Source: Pseudomonas sp. Os17
GTDB taxonomy: Bacteria; Pseudomonadota; Gammaproteobacteria; Pseudomonadales; Pseudomonadaceae
NCBI RefSeq assembly: GCF_001547895.1
Contig: NZ_AP014627.1
Location: 4,405,501 to 4,469,500, forward strand
DNA: 64,000 bases
Direction of reading: 5' to 3'
Shown here: positions 27,295 to 36,544 of the stretch, piece after piece
Layout of the letters: each line of letters begins with the position of its first letter
Position numbering within the stretch: the first letter of the stretch is position 1
Notes under the pieces: generated by a model
Databases searched by the model: none
Seen by the model: only the letters and a program-made list of their open reading frames with translations
Told to the model about the DNA's origin: nothing
Translations under genes and position numbers: made by a program

Positions 27295-27915
27295 ATGTCG
27301 ATCACTGAAAATCTCTTGGCCTTCACCCTGGCCGCCACCCTGCTGACCCTGACCCCGGGCCTGGACACTGCCCTGGTACTGCGCACCGCCACCGTGGAAG
27401 GCAAGCAACAGGCCCTGCGCGCGGCCTTGGGCATCAACGCCGGTTGCCTGCTCTGGGGCGCGGCCGTGGCTTTCGGCCTGGGGGCCGTGATTGCAGTGTC
27501 GGAACTGGCCTTCAACCTGTTGAAGTACTGCGGCGCGGCCTACCTGGCCTGGCTGGGGCTGAACATGCTGCTGCGCCCGCGCCGCTCGTTTACTCCGGCC
27601 AACCCGGACGGCAGCCCCGGCACCCACTGGTTTCTCAAGGGCCTGCTGGGCAACGTGCTCAACCCCAAGGTGGGGATCTTCTACGTGTCCTTCCTGCCGC
27701 AGTTCATTCCCCAGGGACAGCCGCTGGTGCTCTGGACCTTCGGTCTGGTGAGCATCCACGTGGTGCTGGGGCTGGTCTGGTCCCTGCTGCTGATTGGCGC
27801 CACCCGCTCCCTGAGCGGGGTGCTGCAGCGGGAAAAGGTGATCCAGTGGATGGACCGCACCACAGGGATGATCTTCGTGCTGTTCGCGGCTCGCCTGGCC
27901 TTGAGCAGGCGTTGA
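27295..27915 (+). CDS. LysE/RhtB family amino-acid exporter
   Basis: 206-residue inner-membrane exporter with about six hydrophobic segments. The LysE/RhtB signature is visible (TLTPGLDTALVLRTA, then NPKVGIFYVSFLPQFI). Convergent with the YneJ-like LysR gene, with 12 bp between stops. The substrate could be an amino acid or derivative. Confidence 0.92.
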   Translation: MSITENLLAFTLAATLLTLTPGLDTALVLRTATVEGKQQALRAALGINAGCLLWGAAVAFGLGAVIAVSELAFNLLKYCGAAYLAWLGLNMLLRPRRSFTPANPDGSPGTHWFLKGLLGNVLNPKVGIFYVSFLPQFIPQGQPLVLWTFGLVSIHVVLGLVWSLLLIGATRSLSGVLQREKVIQWMDRTTGMIFVLFAARLALSRR

Positions 27916-27927
27916 ACATCGCGCCCC

Positions 27928-28818
27928 TCAAACCTCGGCCAGCACCGCCCCACGCTCTTCCAGCAGCTTCACAAAACTGCTCAAACTCTGGGACACGGTG
28001 CCGCGCCGCCAGACCAGCCAGGTGCGCAGGAAGCGAAAGCGCGGGGACAGCGGCCAGACGCTCACCGTGGCGCAGCCGGGCATGCTTTCCAGCATGCTGC
28101 GGGGCATCAGCGCCAGCCCGGCACCGGCGCTGACGCAAGCCAGCATGCCGTGGTAGGACTCCATTTCGTGGATCTTGCCCGGCACCGCGGCGTCCTGGGT
28201 GAACCAGCTTTCGAAGTGATGGCGGTAGGAACAGTTGGCGCGAAAGGCGTAGATGCTTTCGCCGTTGACCTCCCGCGCGCGGGTAATCGGCGCGTGCCCC
28301 AGGGGCGCGATCAGGACCATTTCCTCCTCGAACACCGGCAGCCCTTCCAGGGCCGGGTGGCGCACCGGGCCGTCGACGAAGGCCGCCACCAGACGCCCGG
28401 ACAACACGCCGTCGATCATGGTCCCCGAAGGGCCGGTGGATAGGTCCAGTTCGACCTTGGCGTATTGCTGGTTGTAGGCCGCCAGCAGCGCCGGGATGCG
28501 CACCGCTGCCGTGCTTTCCAGGGAACCCAGGGCAAACGGGCCCTGGGGTTCCTCGCCAGCCACGGTCAGGCGCGCTTCGGCCACCAGGTCGAGAATGCGC
28601 CGGGCGTAGTCGAGGAAGTTCCACCCGGCGGGCGACAGGCGCAGGCGGCTTTTTTCGCGGATGAACAGCTCCACCCCCAGGTCCTGCTCCAGTTGCTTGA
28701 TCCGGGTGGTGAGGTTCGACGGCACCCGGTGGATCAACTGCGCGGCGGCGCTGATGCTGCCCTGCTCGGCAACGGCCTTGAAAATTTCCAGCTGGACCAG
28801 ATCCACGGCATTCTCCAA
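27928..28818 (-). CDS. ptrR: LysR regulator PtrR/YneJ-like, controls sad
   Basis: 296-residue LysR regulator. It matches what I recall of E. coli YneJ (PtrR) over most of its length: [87 protein letters not shown] and [12 protein letters not shown]. As in E. coli it is divergent from a Sad-type semialdehyde dehydrogenase, with 88 bp between starts, and therefore probably controls it. Confidence 0.92.
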   Translation of the reverse strand: MENAVDLVQLEIFKAVAEQGSISAAAQLIHRVPSNLTTRIKQLEQDLGVELFIREKSRLRLSPAGWNFLDYARRILDLVAEARLTVAGEEPQGPFALGSLESTAAVRIPALLAAYNQQYAKVELDLSTGPSGTMIDGVLSGRLVAAFVDGPVRHPALEGLPVFEEEMVLIAPLGHAPITRAREVNGESIYAFRANCSYRHHFESWFTQDAAVPGKIHEMESYHGMLACVSAGAGLALMPRSMLESMPGCATVSVWPLSPRFRFLRTWLVWRRGTVSQSLSSFVKLLEERGAVLAEV

Positions 28819-28906
28819 ACGTGAATGACTCGCTCAATATTATTCAGTTTTCAGCAAAGATCCAGCACCGTAACCTGCCGTCATTCCCACCTTGCAGGAC
28901 GGTGCC

Positions 28907-30298
28907 ATGAACCTTGTTTCCAGCAATACCCACGCCTTGTCGATCAACCCCGCCAGCGGTGAGCAGATCGGCGCCTACCCCTACCAGTCCGAGGCTGAAA
29001 GCGACGCCACCCTGGAGCGCGCCGCCCGCGGTTTTGCCCTGTGGAAGCGCCAGAGCGTCGCCACCCGCGCCGCGCACCTGACCGCCCTGGCCCAGGCCCT
29101 ACGGGACAACAGCGACGCCATGGCGCGGATGATCAGCCAGGAAATGGGCAAGCCCCTGCCCCAGGCTCGGGGCGAAATCGAAAAATGCGCCCAGCTGTGC
29201 CTGTGGTACGCCGAGCACGGCCCGGCCATGCTGGCCCCGGAAGCGACCCTGGTGGAAAACGACAAGGCGCGCATCGAGTACCGCCCCCTGGGCCCGCTGC
29301 TGGCGGTGATGCCGTGGAACTTCCCGATCTGGCAGGTGCTGCGCGGCGCGGTGCCGGCGCTGCTGGCCGGCAACACCTACGTGCTCAAGCACGCGCCGAA
29401 CGTCATGGGCAGCGCCTACCTGCTGCTGGACGTCATGCAGCGCGCCGGTTTCCCTGAAGGCGTGTTCGAGCTGCTCAACGTCACCCCGGACGGCGTGTCC
29501 CGCGCCATCGCCGACCGCCGCATCGCCGCCGTGACCCTGACCGGCAGCGTGCGCGCCGGCATCGCCATCGGCGCCCAGGCCGGCGCCGCGCTGAAAAAAT
29601 GCGTACTGGAACTGGGCGGTTCCGACCCCTTTATCGTGCTCAACGACGCCGACCTCGACGAAGCGGTCAAGGCCGCGGTGATCGGCCGCTACCAGAACAC
29701 CGGCCAGGTCTGCGCCGCCGCCAAGCGCCTGATCATCGAGCAAGGGGTGGTCGCGGAGTTCACCCGCAAATTCGTCGAAGCCACCCGCGCCCTGGTGATG
29801 GGCGACCCGCTGGCCAGCGACACCTACCTCGGCCCCATGGCCCGCTTCGACCTGCGTGACGAGCTGCACCAGCAAGTCCAGGCCACCCTGGCCGAAGGCG
29901 CCACCCTGCTGTTGGGAGGCGACAAGGTCGAAGGCGCCGGCAACTACTATCAACCCACGGTGCTGGCCGACGTCACCGAGCAGATGACCGCCTTCAGGCA
30001 GGAACTGTTCGGCCCGGTGGCCGCCATCATCAGCGCCCGGGACGCGCAACACGCCCTGGCGCTGGCCAACGACAGCGAGTTCGGCCTCACCGCGACGATC
30101 TTCACCCAGGACCTGGAACGGGCCCGGCAGATGACCGACGAACTGGAAACCGGCGGCGTGTTCATCAACGGCTACAGCGCCAGCGACCCTCGGGTGACCT
30201 TCGGCGGGGTGAAGAAAAGCGGCTTCGGCCGCGAGCTGTCGCACTTCGGCGTGCGCGAGTTCTGCAATGCACAGACGGTGTGGCTGGATCGGCGTTAA
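28907..30298 (+). CDS. sad: NAD(P)-dependent succinate-semialdehyde dehydrogenase, Sad/YneI type
   Basis: 463-residue aldehyde dehydrogenase, short Sad (YneI) class, oxidising succinate semialdehyde to succinate in GABA/putrescine catabolism. The catalytic cysteine is C269 (NTGQVCAAAKR) and the general base E235 (LELGGSDPF); MPWNFPIWQ and the FGGVKKSGFGRELS ending are typical. The ATG at 28907 has AGGA 7 bp upstream. Divergent from its likely regulator PtrR/YneJ. Confidence 0.93.
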   Translation: MNLVSSNTHALSINPASGEQIGAYPYQSEAESDATLERAARGFALWKRQSVATRAAHLTALAQALRDNSDAMARMISQEMGKPLPQARGEIEKCAQLCLWYAEHGPAMLAPEATLVENDKARIEYRPLGPLLAVMPWNFPIWQVLRGAVPALLAGNTYVLKHAPNVMGSAYLLLDVMQRAGFPEGVFELLNVTPDGVSRAIADRRIAAVTLTGSVRAGIAIGAQAGAALKKCVLELGGSDPFIVLNDADLDEAVKAAVIGRYQNTGQVCAAAKRLIIEQGVVAEFTRKFVEATRALVMGDPLASDTYLGPMARFDLRDELHQQVQATLAEGATLLLGGDKVEGAGNYYQPTVLADVTEQMTAFRQELFGPVAAIISARDAQHALALANDSEFGLTATIFTQDLERARQMTDELETGGVFINGYSASDPRVTFGGVKKSGFGRELSHFGVREFCNAQTVWLDRR

Positions 30299-30306
30299 GG
30301 TCGATC

Positions 30307-30338
30307 ACCGGGCTTCAGCCAGCGGCCAGAGGCCCGGT
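30307..30338 (+). terminator. hairpin after sad
   Basis: ACCGGGC (30307-30313) pairs with GCCCGGT (30332-30338), 9 bp after the stop, without a following T tract. A weak or Rho-assisted terminator is plausible. Confidence 0.4.
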
Positions 30339-30563
30339 TGCCAACGGCCGTTCAGCGCTGGCGAGGGCCTGGCGGCCTGGCCCCCGACTCTTGATTGAGG
30401 GGCCTGGCTTGATGGGGCGCAATGCCTGGATGCGGCCCGGCGGATCGCCAAGCCTGCTCAGCGAAACTAAGCCCGATCTTGCTGTTTTTTCAGAATTTTC
30501 TTGAAGCCCTGCCTGCCCCGACCTTTCTATGATGTTTCTTTTTGATATCACCCGAGGTCCGGC

Positions 30564-30812
30564 ATGTGCGCCCCCGCTCAAAAGTTCATCGTTCGCTTGC
30601 CTGGTGAGCTCCACACGCAAGTCAAGCGCATCGCCAAGCAGGAAAACCGCAGCATGAACAATGAAATCGTCGACCGCCTGGAAAAATCCCTGGTCGCTTC
30701 CGAAGCCCGCAGCCACGACGAAAGACTCATCACTATCCTGCTGGGCAAGATTGCAACCCTGGAACAGCAGATCGAGTCCCTGCAAATGAACCCTCCCGAG
30801 TCCAACCCGTAA
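30564..30812 (+). CDS. Arc-like ribbon-helix-helix DNA-binding protein
   Basis: 82-residue Arc/MetJ-type protein. The beta strand KFIVRLPGELHTQVKRIA followed by ENRSMNNEIVDRLEKSL is the Arc ribbon-helix-helix. A C-terminal coiled segment (LGKIATLEQQIESLQ) probably assists oligomerisation. GAGG lies 7 bp before the ATG. It stands alone; about 240 bp separate it from the TonB receptor gene. Confidence 0.88.
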   Translation: MCAPAQKFIVRLPGELHTQVKRIAKQENRSMNNEIVDRLEKSLVASEARSHDERLITILLGKIATLEQQIESLQMNPPESNP

Positions 30813-31056
30813 CCCCTGCCTTTTCCCTCCAGCAGGGCCGGCATCCGCCACACGCCCCCCGGCCCTATCCCCTGTGTGCCTTTACCCCCGCGCCGCAGCT
30901 TGTATGATGGCGCCCGCCCGACCGCGCATACCTGCAACCGCCCCGGACAGCCGGATGCTCGCCGCACGGCCCCGATACTCCCCACGTCCGTCATCCGCTG
31001 CTTCAAGGGCCTGCCCGGGCCTGCGCTACAGAGCGCGTTGTCCTCAAGGAATGTTC

Positions 31057-33237
31057 ATGAACCCCGCTCACTCGATGTCCCGCTCACCCGCCCCCAGCGC
31101 CGGCTTGCCGCGCCATCGCCTGACCCTGGGCCTGCTGCTGGCCGGCAGCCACGCCGTGGCCAACGCCGCCACCGAACTGCCAAGCCAGACCGTCAGCGCG
31201 CAAGCGCCTTCCGGCTACCAAGCCGACAGCGCCTCGGTGGGCGGCTTCAGCGAAACGCCGCTGCTGGACACCCCGGCCGCCATCAGCGTGATCAACGAAG
31301 ACATGATCCTCGACCAGCAGGCCCGACTGCTCAGCGATGTACTGAAGAACGACGCCTCGGTAGGCCAGAGCTACGCGCCAGTGGGCTACTACGAAAACTT
31401 CGAGGTGCGCGGCTTCTCCCTGAACGCGGCCAGCAGCTACAAGATCAACAACCGCACCATCACCGGCGAGCAGAACGTCGCCCTGGAAAACAAACAGCGG
31501 GTGGAATTGCTCAAGGGCCTTTCCGGCTTGCAAAGCGGGGTCAGCGAGCCGGGCGGGCTGGTCAACTACGTGACCAAGCGGCCTGCGGACATTCGTTCGG
31601 TGACCGTTTCCACCGACGACCGCGGCAGCGGTTACCTGGCCACCGATGTGGGCGGCTGGTTCGGCAGCGAACAGCAGTTCGGCCTGCGCGCCAACCTGGC
31701 CCATGAAGACCTGCACTCCTACGTCGAACACACCAATGGCCAGCGCGACTTCGCTTCCCTGGCCTTCGACTGGAACATCAGCCCCGATGCCCTGCTGCAA
31801 CTGGACATCGAATACCAGAACAAGCAACAGCGCTCGGCCCCGGGTTACCAACTGCTGGGCGGCTCCAGCCTGCCCCACCACGCCTCGCCGAAAAGACTCC
31901 TGGGGCATCAGAGCGGATCGAAGCCGGTGACCAATGAATCACTAAACATCGGTGGCAACTTCGAGTACCGCTTCAACGATGACTGGACCGGCAGCCTCAG
32001 CGCGTCCCGCAGCAAGGTGGTGATCGATGACTACAGTTCGTTTGCCTGGGGCGGCTGCACCACCGGCTGCATCAATGCCAACGGCAACTATTTCAGCCCC
32101 GAAGGCAACTACGACATCTACGACTTCCGCAGCCCCGACGACACCCGGCGCAACGATGAAGTGCAGGCGCTGCTCAATGGCCGCTTCGACGCAGCGGGCC
32201 TGGGCCATGAGTTGAGCGTGGGGACCAGTGCATTTCGCCGCGTGGTGGATCGGCGCGAGTCCATCAACCAATGGATTGGCACGGGCAATATCCAGAGCGA
32301 GCCGGAAAACTACGCCCGCTACAACGGCGTCCTCAATGACTCCCACAAACGCCTCGACAGCCGTCAATACGGCCTGTTCCTCAGCGATCGCATCAGCTTC
32401 AACGAACAGTGGCAGACCGTTCTCGGCGGGCGCGAAGTACGCCTCGACGAAGAGAGCTTCGACAAGGACGGCGTGCGCGATCGCCACACCCAACGCTATG
32501 TATTCCTGCCCCAGGCCGCGCTGATCTACAAACCGATCAGCGAACTGTCGCTGTACACCCAATACAGCAAGGGCTTGAGCCTGGGCGGTCAGGCGCCCTG
32601 GTTCGCCAGTAACAGTGGCGACACCCTGGCCCCCACTGTCTCGCGGCAGATCGAAGCCGGGGTCAAGTACGACTGGCAGCGCATGAGTTTTAGCGCCGCG
32701 CTGTTCCAGATGCGCCAGGCCTACCAGTACTCGCGCCCGGATGCTGCTGGCGGTTTCACCTACGTCCAGCAGGGCCAGCAAAAGAACACCGGCCTGGAGC
32801 TCTCCGCCAACGGCTGGGCCACCCAGCGCCTGCAGATTGCCGCCAGCGTCGCGGCGATTCGCTCCCGGCTCGAGGGCACCGGCACCTCGGCCTACGAAGG
32901 CCACCAAACCCTCAACGTCCCCCGCCTGCGAGCCAGCCTCCAAGGCGACTACGCCCTGCCCTGGCTCGACGGTCTGGCCCTGCTGGGCGGCATGCAATAC
33001 AGCGGCAGCAAATACGCCGACCGCCAGGGCAACGTCGCCACCGGCGCCTACGCCATCTTCAACATCGGCAGCCGCTACAGCACGCGCATTGACGGTTACG
33101 AGACGGTGTTCCGCCTGACCGTGGACAACCTGTTCGACAAACGCTACTGGCGCGATGCAGGGGAATACATGGGCGACGACTACCTGTTCCAGGGCGCGCC
33201 GTTGACGGCGCGGTTGAGTGCTTCAGTGAGTTTCTGA
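31057..33237 (+). CDS. TonB-dependent siderophore receptor
   Basis: 726-residue outer-membrane receptor. A signal peptide ends near NAATELP; the plug domain (about 55-170: TPAAISVINEDMILDQQA, NFEVRGFSLNAAS, KGLSGLQSGVSEPGGLVNYV) is followed by a beta-barrel ending in the classic ASVSF. No N-terminal signalling (STN) domain and no adjacent sigma/anti-sigma genes, so it is a plain transducing receptor, probably Fur-controlled and specific for a hydroxamate-type siderophore (inference). The start is the ATG at 31057 with AAGGA 6 bp upstream; an ATG two codons earlier has no spacing. Confidence 0.92.
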   Translation: MNPAHSMSRSPAPSAGLPRHRLTLGLLLAGSHAVANAATELPSQTVSAQAPSGYQADSASVGGFSETPLLDTPAAISVINEDMILDQQARLLSDVLKNDASVGQSYAPVGYYENFEVRGFSLNAASSYKINNRTITGEQNVALENKQRVELLKGLSGLQSGVSEPGGLVNYVTKRPADIRSVTVSTDDRGSGYLATDVGGWFGSEQQFGLRANLAHEDLHSYVEHTNGQRDFASLAFDWNISPDALLQLDIEYQNKQQRSAPGYQLLGGSSLPHHASPKRLLGHQSGSKPVTNESLNIGGNFEYRFNDDWTGSLSASRSKVVIDDYSSFAWGGCTTGCINANGNYFSPEGNYDIYDFRSPDDTRRNDEVQALLNGRFDAAGLGHELSVGTSAFRRVVDRRESINQWIGTGNIQSEPENYARYNGVLNDSHKRLDSRQYGLFLSDRISFNEQWQTVLGGREVRLDEESFDKDGVRDRHTQRYVFLPQAALIYKPISELSLYTQYSKGLSLGGQAPWFASNSGDTLAPTVSRQIEAGVKYDWQRMSFSAALFQMRQAYQYSRPDAAGGFTYVQQGQQKNTGLELSANGWATQRLQIAASVAAIRSRLEGTGTSAYEGHQTLNVPRLRASLQGDYALPWLDGLALLGGMQYSGSKYADRQGNVATGAYAIFNIGSRYSTRIDGYETVFRLTVDNLFDKRYWRDAGEYMGDDYLFQGAPLTARLSASVSF

Positions 33238-33243
33238 TGCAGA

Positions 33244-33260
33244 CGGCCCCTACGGGGCCG
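33244..33260 (+). terminator. hairpin after the TonB receptor gene
   Basis: CGGCCCC-TAC-GGGGCCG-type palindrome starting 6 bp after the stop. Strong 7-bp GC stem, no T tract. Confidence 0.5.
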
Positions 33261-33504
33261 ATCGCAGCCTGCGGCAGCGGCTACAACGCCCACGAAATCC
33301 CGGGCGTTGTGGCTTGCCGGAAAAACTGCAGCGCCGGCACAGGCCAGCCATCAAAATCTCGACAAACACACCTTGCGCGTCTCCCGCCCATCCTTGGCGA
33401 CGAGTCGCCACGGACAGCGTCACTGAGCGCACAGCCTTACCGGCGTTCATATCGGCAACCGCCTTAAGCAAGTCCTCCTGAAACAGCCGCATTTCCTGGC
33501 CCAT
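33250..33504 (-). pseudogene. truncated XRE/antitoxin-like HTH protein remnant
   Basis: The first ~30 residues (MRLFQEDLLKAVADMNAGKAVRS) resemble the N-terminus of NadS/HigA-type XRE antitoxins, in which a helix-turn-helix should follow. Here the text degenerates (ATRRQGWAGDAQGVFVEIL) and then runs through repeat-derived sequence (CSRCRRLRSAP) to a stop. No toxin gene is next to it. Probably a decayed single regulator or toxin-antitoxin remnant. Confidence 0.4.
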
Positions 33505-33767
33505 GGCTACGACCTCTCTGCGTGGGATACGCCCTGGTATCGATCAGTACGTCCAGGGTTGCGCTGATGGTTATCCCACAGAACAGCAGCGCAATCAGCG
33601 CCTCCAGCCCGCCTTACAGAAAAGACAGACCCTTCCTACATCCACCGTAGGAGCCGGCTTGCCGGCGAAGACGTCCTCAAGCCCGCCCTCGCCGGTAAAA
33701 AGCACACCCAACAATTGCGCAAACAAAAGGTCGGCGCGCCTCTCTCCAATGACGGTGTAAGAGTCTC
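33505..33767. other. gene-free stretch with a REP element
   Basis: No gene is convincing. A REP element (GTAGGAGCCGGCTTGCCGGC) lies at 33648-33670. The rest looks like decayed coding sequence upstream of the HTH remnant. Confidence 0.5.
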
Positions 33768-33794
33768 AATCGTCCAACACGCTGTTGGACGATT
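33768..33794. repeat. perfect palindrome, copy 1 of a flanking pair
   Basis: AATCGTCCAACA-CGC-TGTTGGACGATT, a 12-bp perfect stem with a 3-base loop. A near-identical palindrome occurs at 36245-36267, and the pair encloses three minus-strand genes. Confidence 0.75.
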
Positions 33795-33927
33795 AGCGCT
33801 CCCCTAGCCCCCATGCAGGCCCGCCCCACAGAACGGCCGCTGTAGCAATACCGGATGCTGACTTGGTCGCTTACTTGGTCGCTACTTGGTCGGTTTGTTG
33901 GGTGACATGCCCAGGCCCCGGGGAAGA

Positions 33928-34449
33928 TCAGCAGTCCAACCACCAGTTCAACAGCGTCTCGTCCTCATCGTCATCGAGGTTTTTATAGACATTGGCGTAG
34001 TACCACTCGATCCCGGTTTGCTCGCGGAAGCGATCGAACACCGCATTGATACGGTCCATGCCATTCCTTGCGGGAACAGCGAATGACAGGTTCCCCTCGA
34101 ACAACCCGTCCAGGGTTCCACTCAGTTCACCAGCGACCTCGTTTTCAAGCGCACTGATCACCGTCGGATCAATGTAGTCGGCATAGATCTGAATGCAGAA
34201 ATTCCCGCCGCGCTTCAGCACTTGCGCCGGAGCATCGGGATTGCGGATGGAAACGATATCGCCCCGCGCCAGGTTTTGCGCCAGGCCCGGTGAGGACAGC
34301 AACTCGTAGGTATCCTCATCGATGCGCCGCGCCAGCAACTCCTCGCGAACGGCGCCATCGTCATCGGCCATGTACACCTGGATCAGCACAGGGGCTTGCT
34401 TGTCATCCATACGGGGCTCCACAACGTCCAGGTTCAACACCAGACTCAT
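33928..34449 (-). CDS. DUF4265 domain-containing protein
   Basis: 173-residue soluble protein of the DUF4265 type: a first half with APVLIQVYMADDDGAVREELLARRID and the RGDIVSI strand, then a second half with FCIQIYADYIDPTV and a WYYANVYKN ending. No catalytic motif is known for the family. It follows two coupled secreted-protein genes on the same strand after 47 bp. A second ATG 14 codons in is an alternative start. Confidence 0.75.
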   Translation of the reverse strand: MSLVLNLDVVEPRMDDKQAPVLIQVYMADDDGAVREELLARRIDEDTYELLSSPGLAQNLARGDIVSIRNPDAPAQVLKRGGNFCIQIYADYIDPTVISALENEVAGELSGTLDGLFEGNLSFAVPARNGMDRINAVFDRFREQTGIEWYYANVYKNLDDDEDETLLNWWLDC

Positions 34450-34496
34450 CTAATCCACCAGCCGCCACGTCCCCAAAGGGCGCAAACGAACGGGCC

Positions 34497-35183
34497 TCAA
34501 GGCAACGGCGCAAAGCTCCCACCGCCCTCATTCCACCGAAACCCCGGAAACGTGCAGTCCTTGAAAGCAATCCGCAGTTGCTCCCCCTCACCCTGCAACT
34601 GCAAGGTATCCACCCCCTGATTCGGACAGCCCGGTGCCGCGATCGCCAGGCTCACCAGCAACTTGCCGGTGGCCCTGTCCATCACCTCCACCGTCGTGAT
34701 CCGCTGATCATTGCCCGGCATCGGCACCTGGAAATACCAGCGTTTAGTGGAAGCACTCTGCAACAGCGTGGTGACCGGCTGCGGCCACGAGCGATCCGAA
34801 TCCACCAGGCCCACCAGCTTCAGCGCAATGGGCAAGGTCTTGCCCGTGCGATAGCTGGTCCAGGTGCCGCGCACCTGCTCCTGCTGGCGGGAGTTCAGCA
34901 AGTCATTGAACTGCAAACGCGCCACCGGCAAGCCCTGCTCGTCCAGCTCATCCATGGCCAGCGTCTTGTTGCTGTAGCTGAAGGTCGGCTTGAGGCGGAT
35001 CGGCGTGCGATAGCGCTGATAGGCATAGGTGCCCTGGTAGACCGCATTCTGGCTACCCAGGGTCAAGACAATCGCCTGCTTGCCCAAGGTCCCCTCATAC
35101 ACCCCATGGGACGCCTGCGCCGGCAACAGCCACAGCGCCAACACCAGCACCGCCAGCCCCCGAGCAAAATCAAACCCACGCAT
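34497..35183 (-). CDS. secreted protein of unknown function
   Basis: 228 residues; signal peptide (FARGLAVLVLALWLLPAQA) cleaved before SHGVYEG. The mature part is predicted beta-rich: GVYEGTLGKQAIVLTLG, then YQGTYAYQRYRTPI. It shares the pattern Y-G-TLG-xxx-V/I-LxL near the N-terminus with the preceding gene (YRGTLGDTPVELALTY), so the two are distant paralogues. Its ATG overlaps the upstream stop (ATGA), so the two are co-translated. Function unknown. Confidence 0.75.
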   Translation of the reverse strand: MRGFDFARGLAVLVLALWLLPAQASHGVYEGTLGKQAIVLTLGSQNAVYQGTYAYQRYRTPIRLKPTFSYSNKTLAMDELDEQGLPVARLQFNDLLNSRQQEQVRGTWTSYRTGKTLPIALKLVGLVDSDRSWPQPVTTLLQSASTKRWYFQVPMPGNDQRITTVEVMDRATGKLLVSLAIAAPGCPNQGVDTLQLQGEGEQLRIAFKDCTFPGFRWNEGGGSFAPLP

Positions 35184-36151
35184 CAGAAACGCTCCTCGCC
35201 CGACGACAGATATTCCAGACGCTCAGGGGTGATCACCCGGTAATAATCCCAACGCCGAGTGCGCTGGTCGTAATTGATGAAGTCCTGCTTGCTGAACTCC
35301 ATCTGCCCACTGGGGGAAAAGCGCAAATCACCGTCCGCCGCGAACTGCTCCAACTGCGGATGGCGCCGATAGGTCCGCAGATCCCGGTTGTACAGGTAAT
35401 ACTGCGTGGGCGAGCACCACACCCGGCCATCCGCCTCCCCCACGCGATAGCCCTGGACCTGAAAGTCAATCCGCGCCTCGTCATGAAAATGCCCGAAGGT
35501 CAGCGTCCTGGTGCCCACGGACGACAGACACCACTGCCCGCCAATCTCCTGCACCCGCTTACCGGTGGCCCGGCTGATCACCCGGATACTGTCCACCTGC
35601 GCCACTTCCTCCCCGGCCTTGCGCGCGGCATGCACACTGAAATAGAAATCCCGATCGAACACCGGCTGCAGCAACTCCCCCTCAAAGGCCTCCCGCTGAC
35701 TGCCACCAAAACGCGTCACCCGCTGCAACTGCAACGGCTGCTGCGTGCCCGTGCGCAAATCCACCAGACTGCCCTGCAACGCCTCTGCCCCCTCGGCGAA
35801 CGGCTGCAACGACACCGCCGTCGCCGGCAGGGTCGGGTTGTCCATGATGTTGATCAACAGCGCGGAGCCAGGGTGGAAAGGGGTGGACTCCAACGCCATG
35901 GGCAAGCGCTCGGACTCGGAAAACCAATAGCCGGACATACCGCCGCCGTATTGGGAGTCGTAGGTGAGCGCCAGTTCAACCGGGGTGTCGCCGAGGGTGC
36001 CGCGGTAGGTGGTGGTGGGGTTGGCTTGGGCGGTTGGGATCATAAGCCCGAGGCCGAGCAGGAGTGCTGAGGTCAGGCGGAACAGGAGGTGTGGCAGGTG
36101 ACGCTGTTGGCCAGCCCTTGTTTGTGGACTGCTGCCAATGGGCTGGGTCAT
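35183..36151 (-). CDS. secreted protein of unknown function, larger paralogue
   Basis: 322 residues with a signal peptide (LLFRLTSALLLGLGLMIPTAQA) cleaved before NPTTTYRG. The mature protein begins YRGTLGDTPVELALTYDSQYGGGMSGYW-like beta strands and continues with a charged, aromatic-rich region (YYLYNRDLRTYRRHPQLE). No known domain recognised. Coupled by ATGA to the smaller paralogue downstream; DUF4265 follows. First gene of the set enclosed by the two palindromes. Confidence 0.75.
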   Translation of the reverse strand: MTQPIGSSPQTRAGQQRHLPHLLFRLTSALLLGLGLMIPTAQANPTTTYRGTLGDTPVELALTYDSQYGGGMSGYWFSESERLPMALESTPFHPGSALLINIMDNPTLPATAVSLQPFAEGAEALQGSLVDLRTGTQQPLQLQRVTRFGGSQREAFEGELLQPVFDRDFYFSVHAARKAGEEVAQVDSIRVISRATGKRVQEIGGQWCLSSVGTRTLTFGHFHDEARIDFQVQGYRVGEADGRVWCSPTQYYLYNRDLRTYRRHPQLEQFAADGDLRFSPSGQMEFSKQDFINYDQRTRRWDYYRVITPERLEYLSSGEERF

Positions 36152-36244
36152 GCCTGCGTTCCTTGCGGTGGGGAAAAGGGGCGCAGGATAGCAAAATCGA
36201 TTGAAGGTCAGATGGATTTGCCGAGGCCTGACCCGATTCTGAAA

Positions 36245-36267
36245 TTGTCCAACAGGCTGTTGGACAA
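36245..36267. repeat. perfect palindrome, copy 2 of a flanking pair
   Basis: TTGTCCAACA-GGC-TGTTGGACAA, a 10-bp perfect stem with a 3-base loop. The core TGTCCAACA/TGTTGGACA matches the palindrome at 33768 except for one base pair near the stem foot. It lies about 94 bp upstream of the first secreted-protein gene, so a regulator-binding site is an alternative to a boundary repeat. Confidence 0.75.
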
Positions 36268-36544
36268 CTGCCTTGGGGCCACAATCTGCTGCTGATCACC
36301 AAGCTGAAAGGCCCATACAGCTAGTGTCAGGCACAGCGGATATGAATTCCCTGAAGAGTTCAGTCGGTCCTTACTCGCAATAGAGACCGTTCCTACAGAA
36401 GCGCCATTGTCCCGGACCTGCCCTGTCCCTATAGTTTTCTCGTTCGCTGAATTTTGTCAGCGGCAGGGTTTCGCAGCCCAACAGAAAAGTCGAACTACAC
36501 CGTCCAAGCCAACTCAGGCACACTTCGCCTGCGTTTCGTTTTAT

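Noticed and set aside
33503..33760. 85-codon plus-strand frame
   Set aside because: It reads through a REP element (VGAGLPAKT) and has no independent support.
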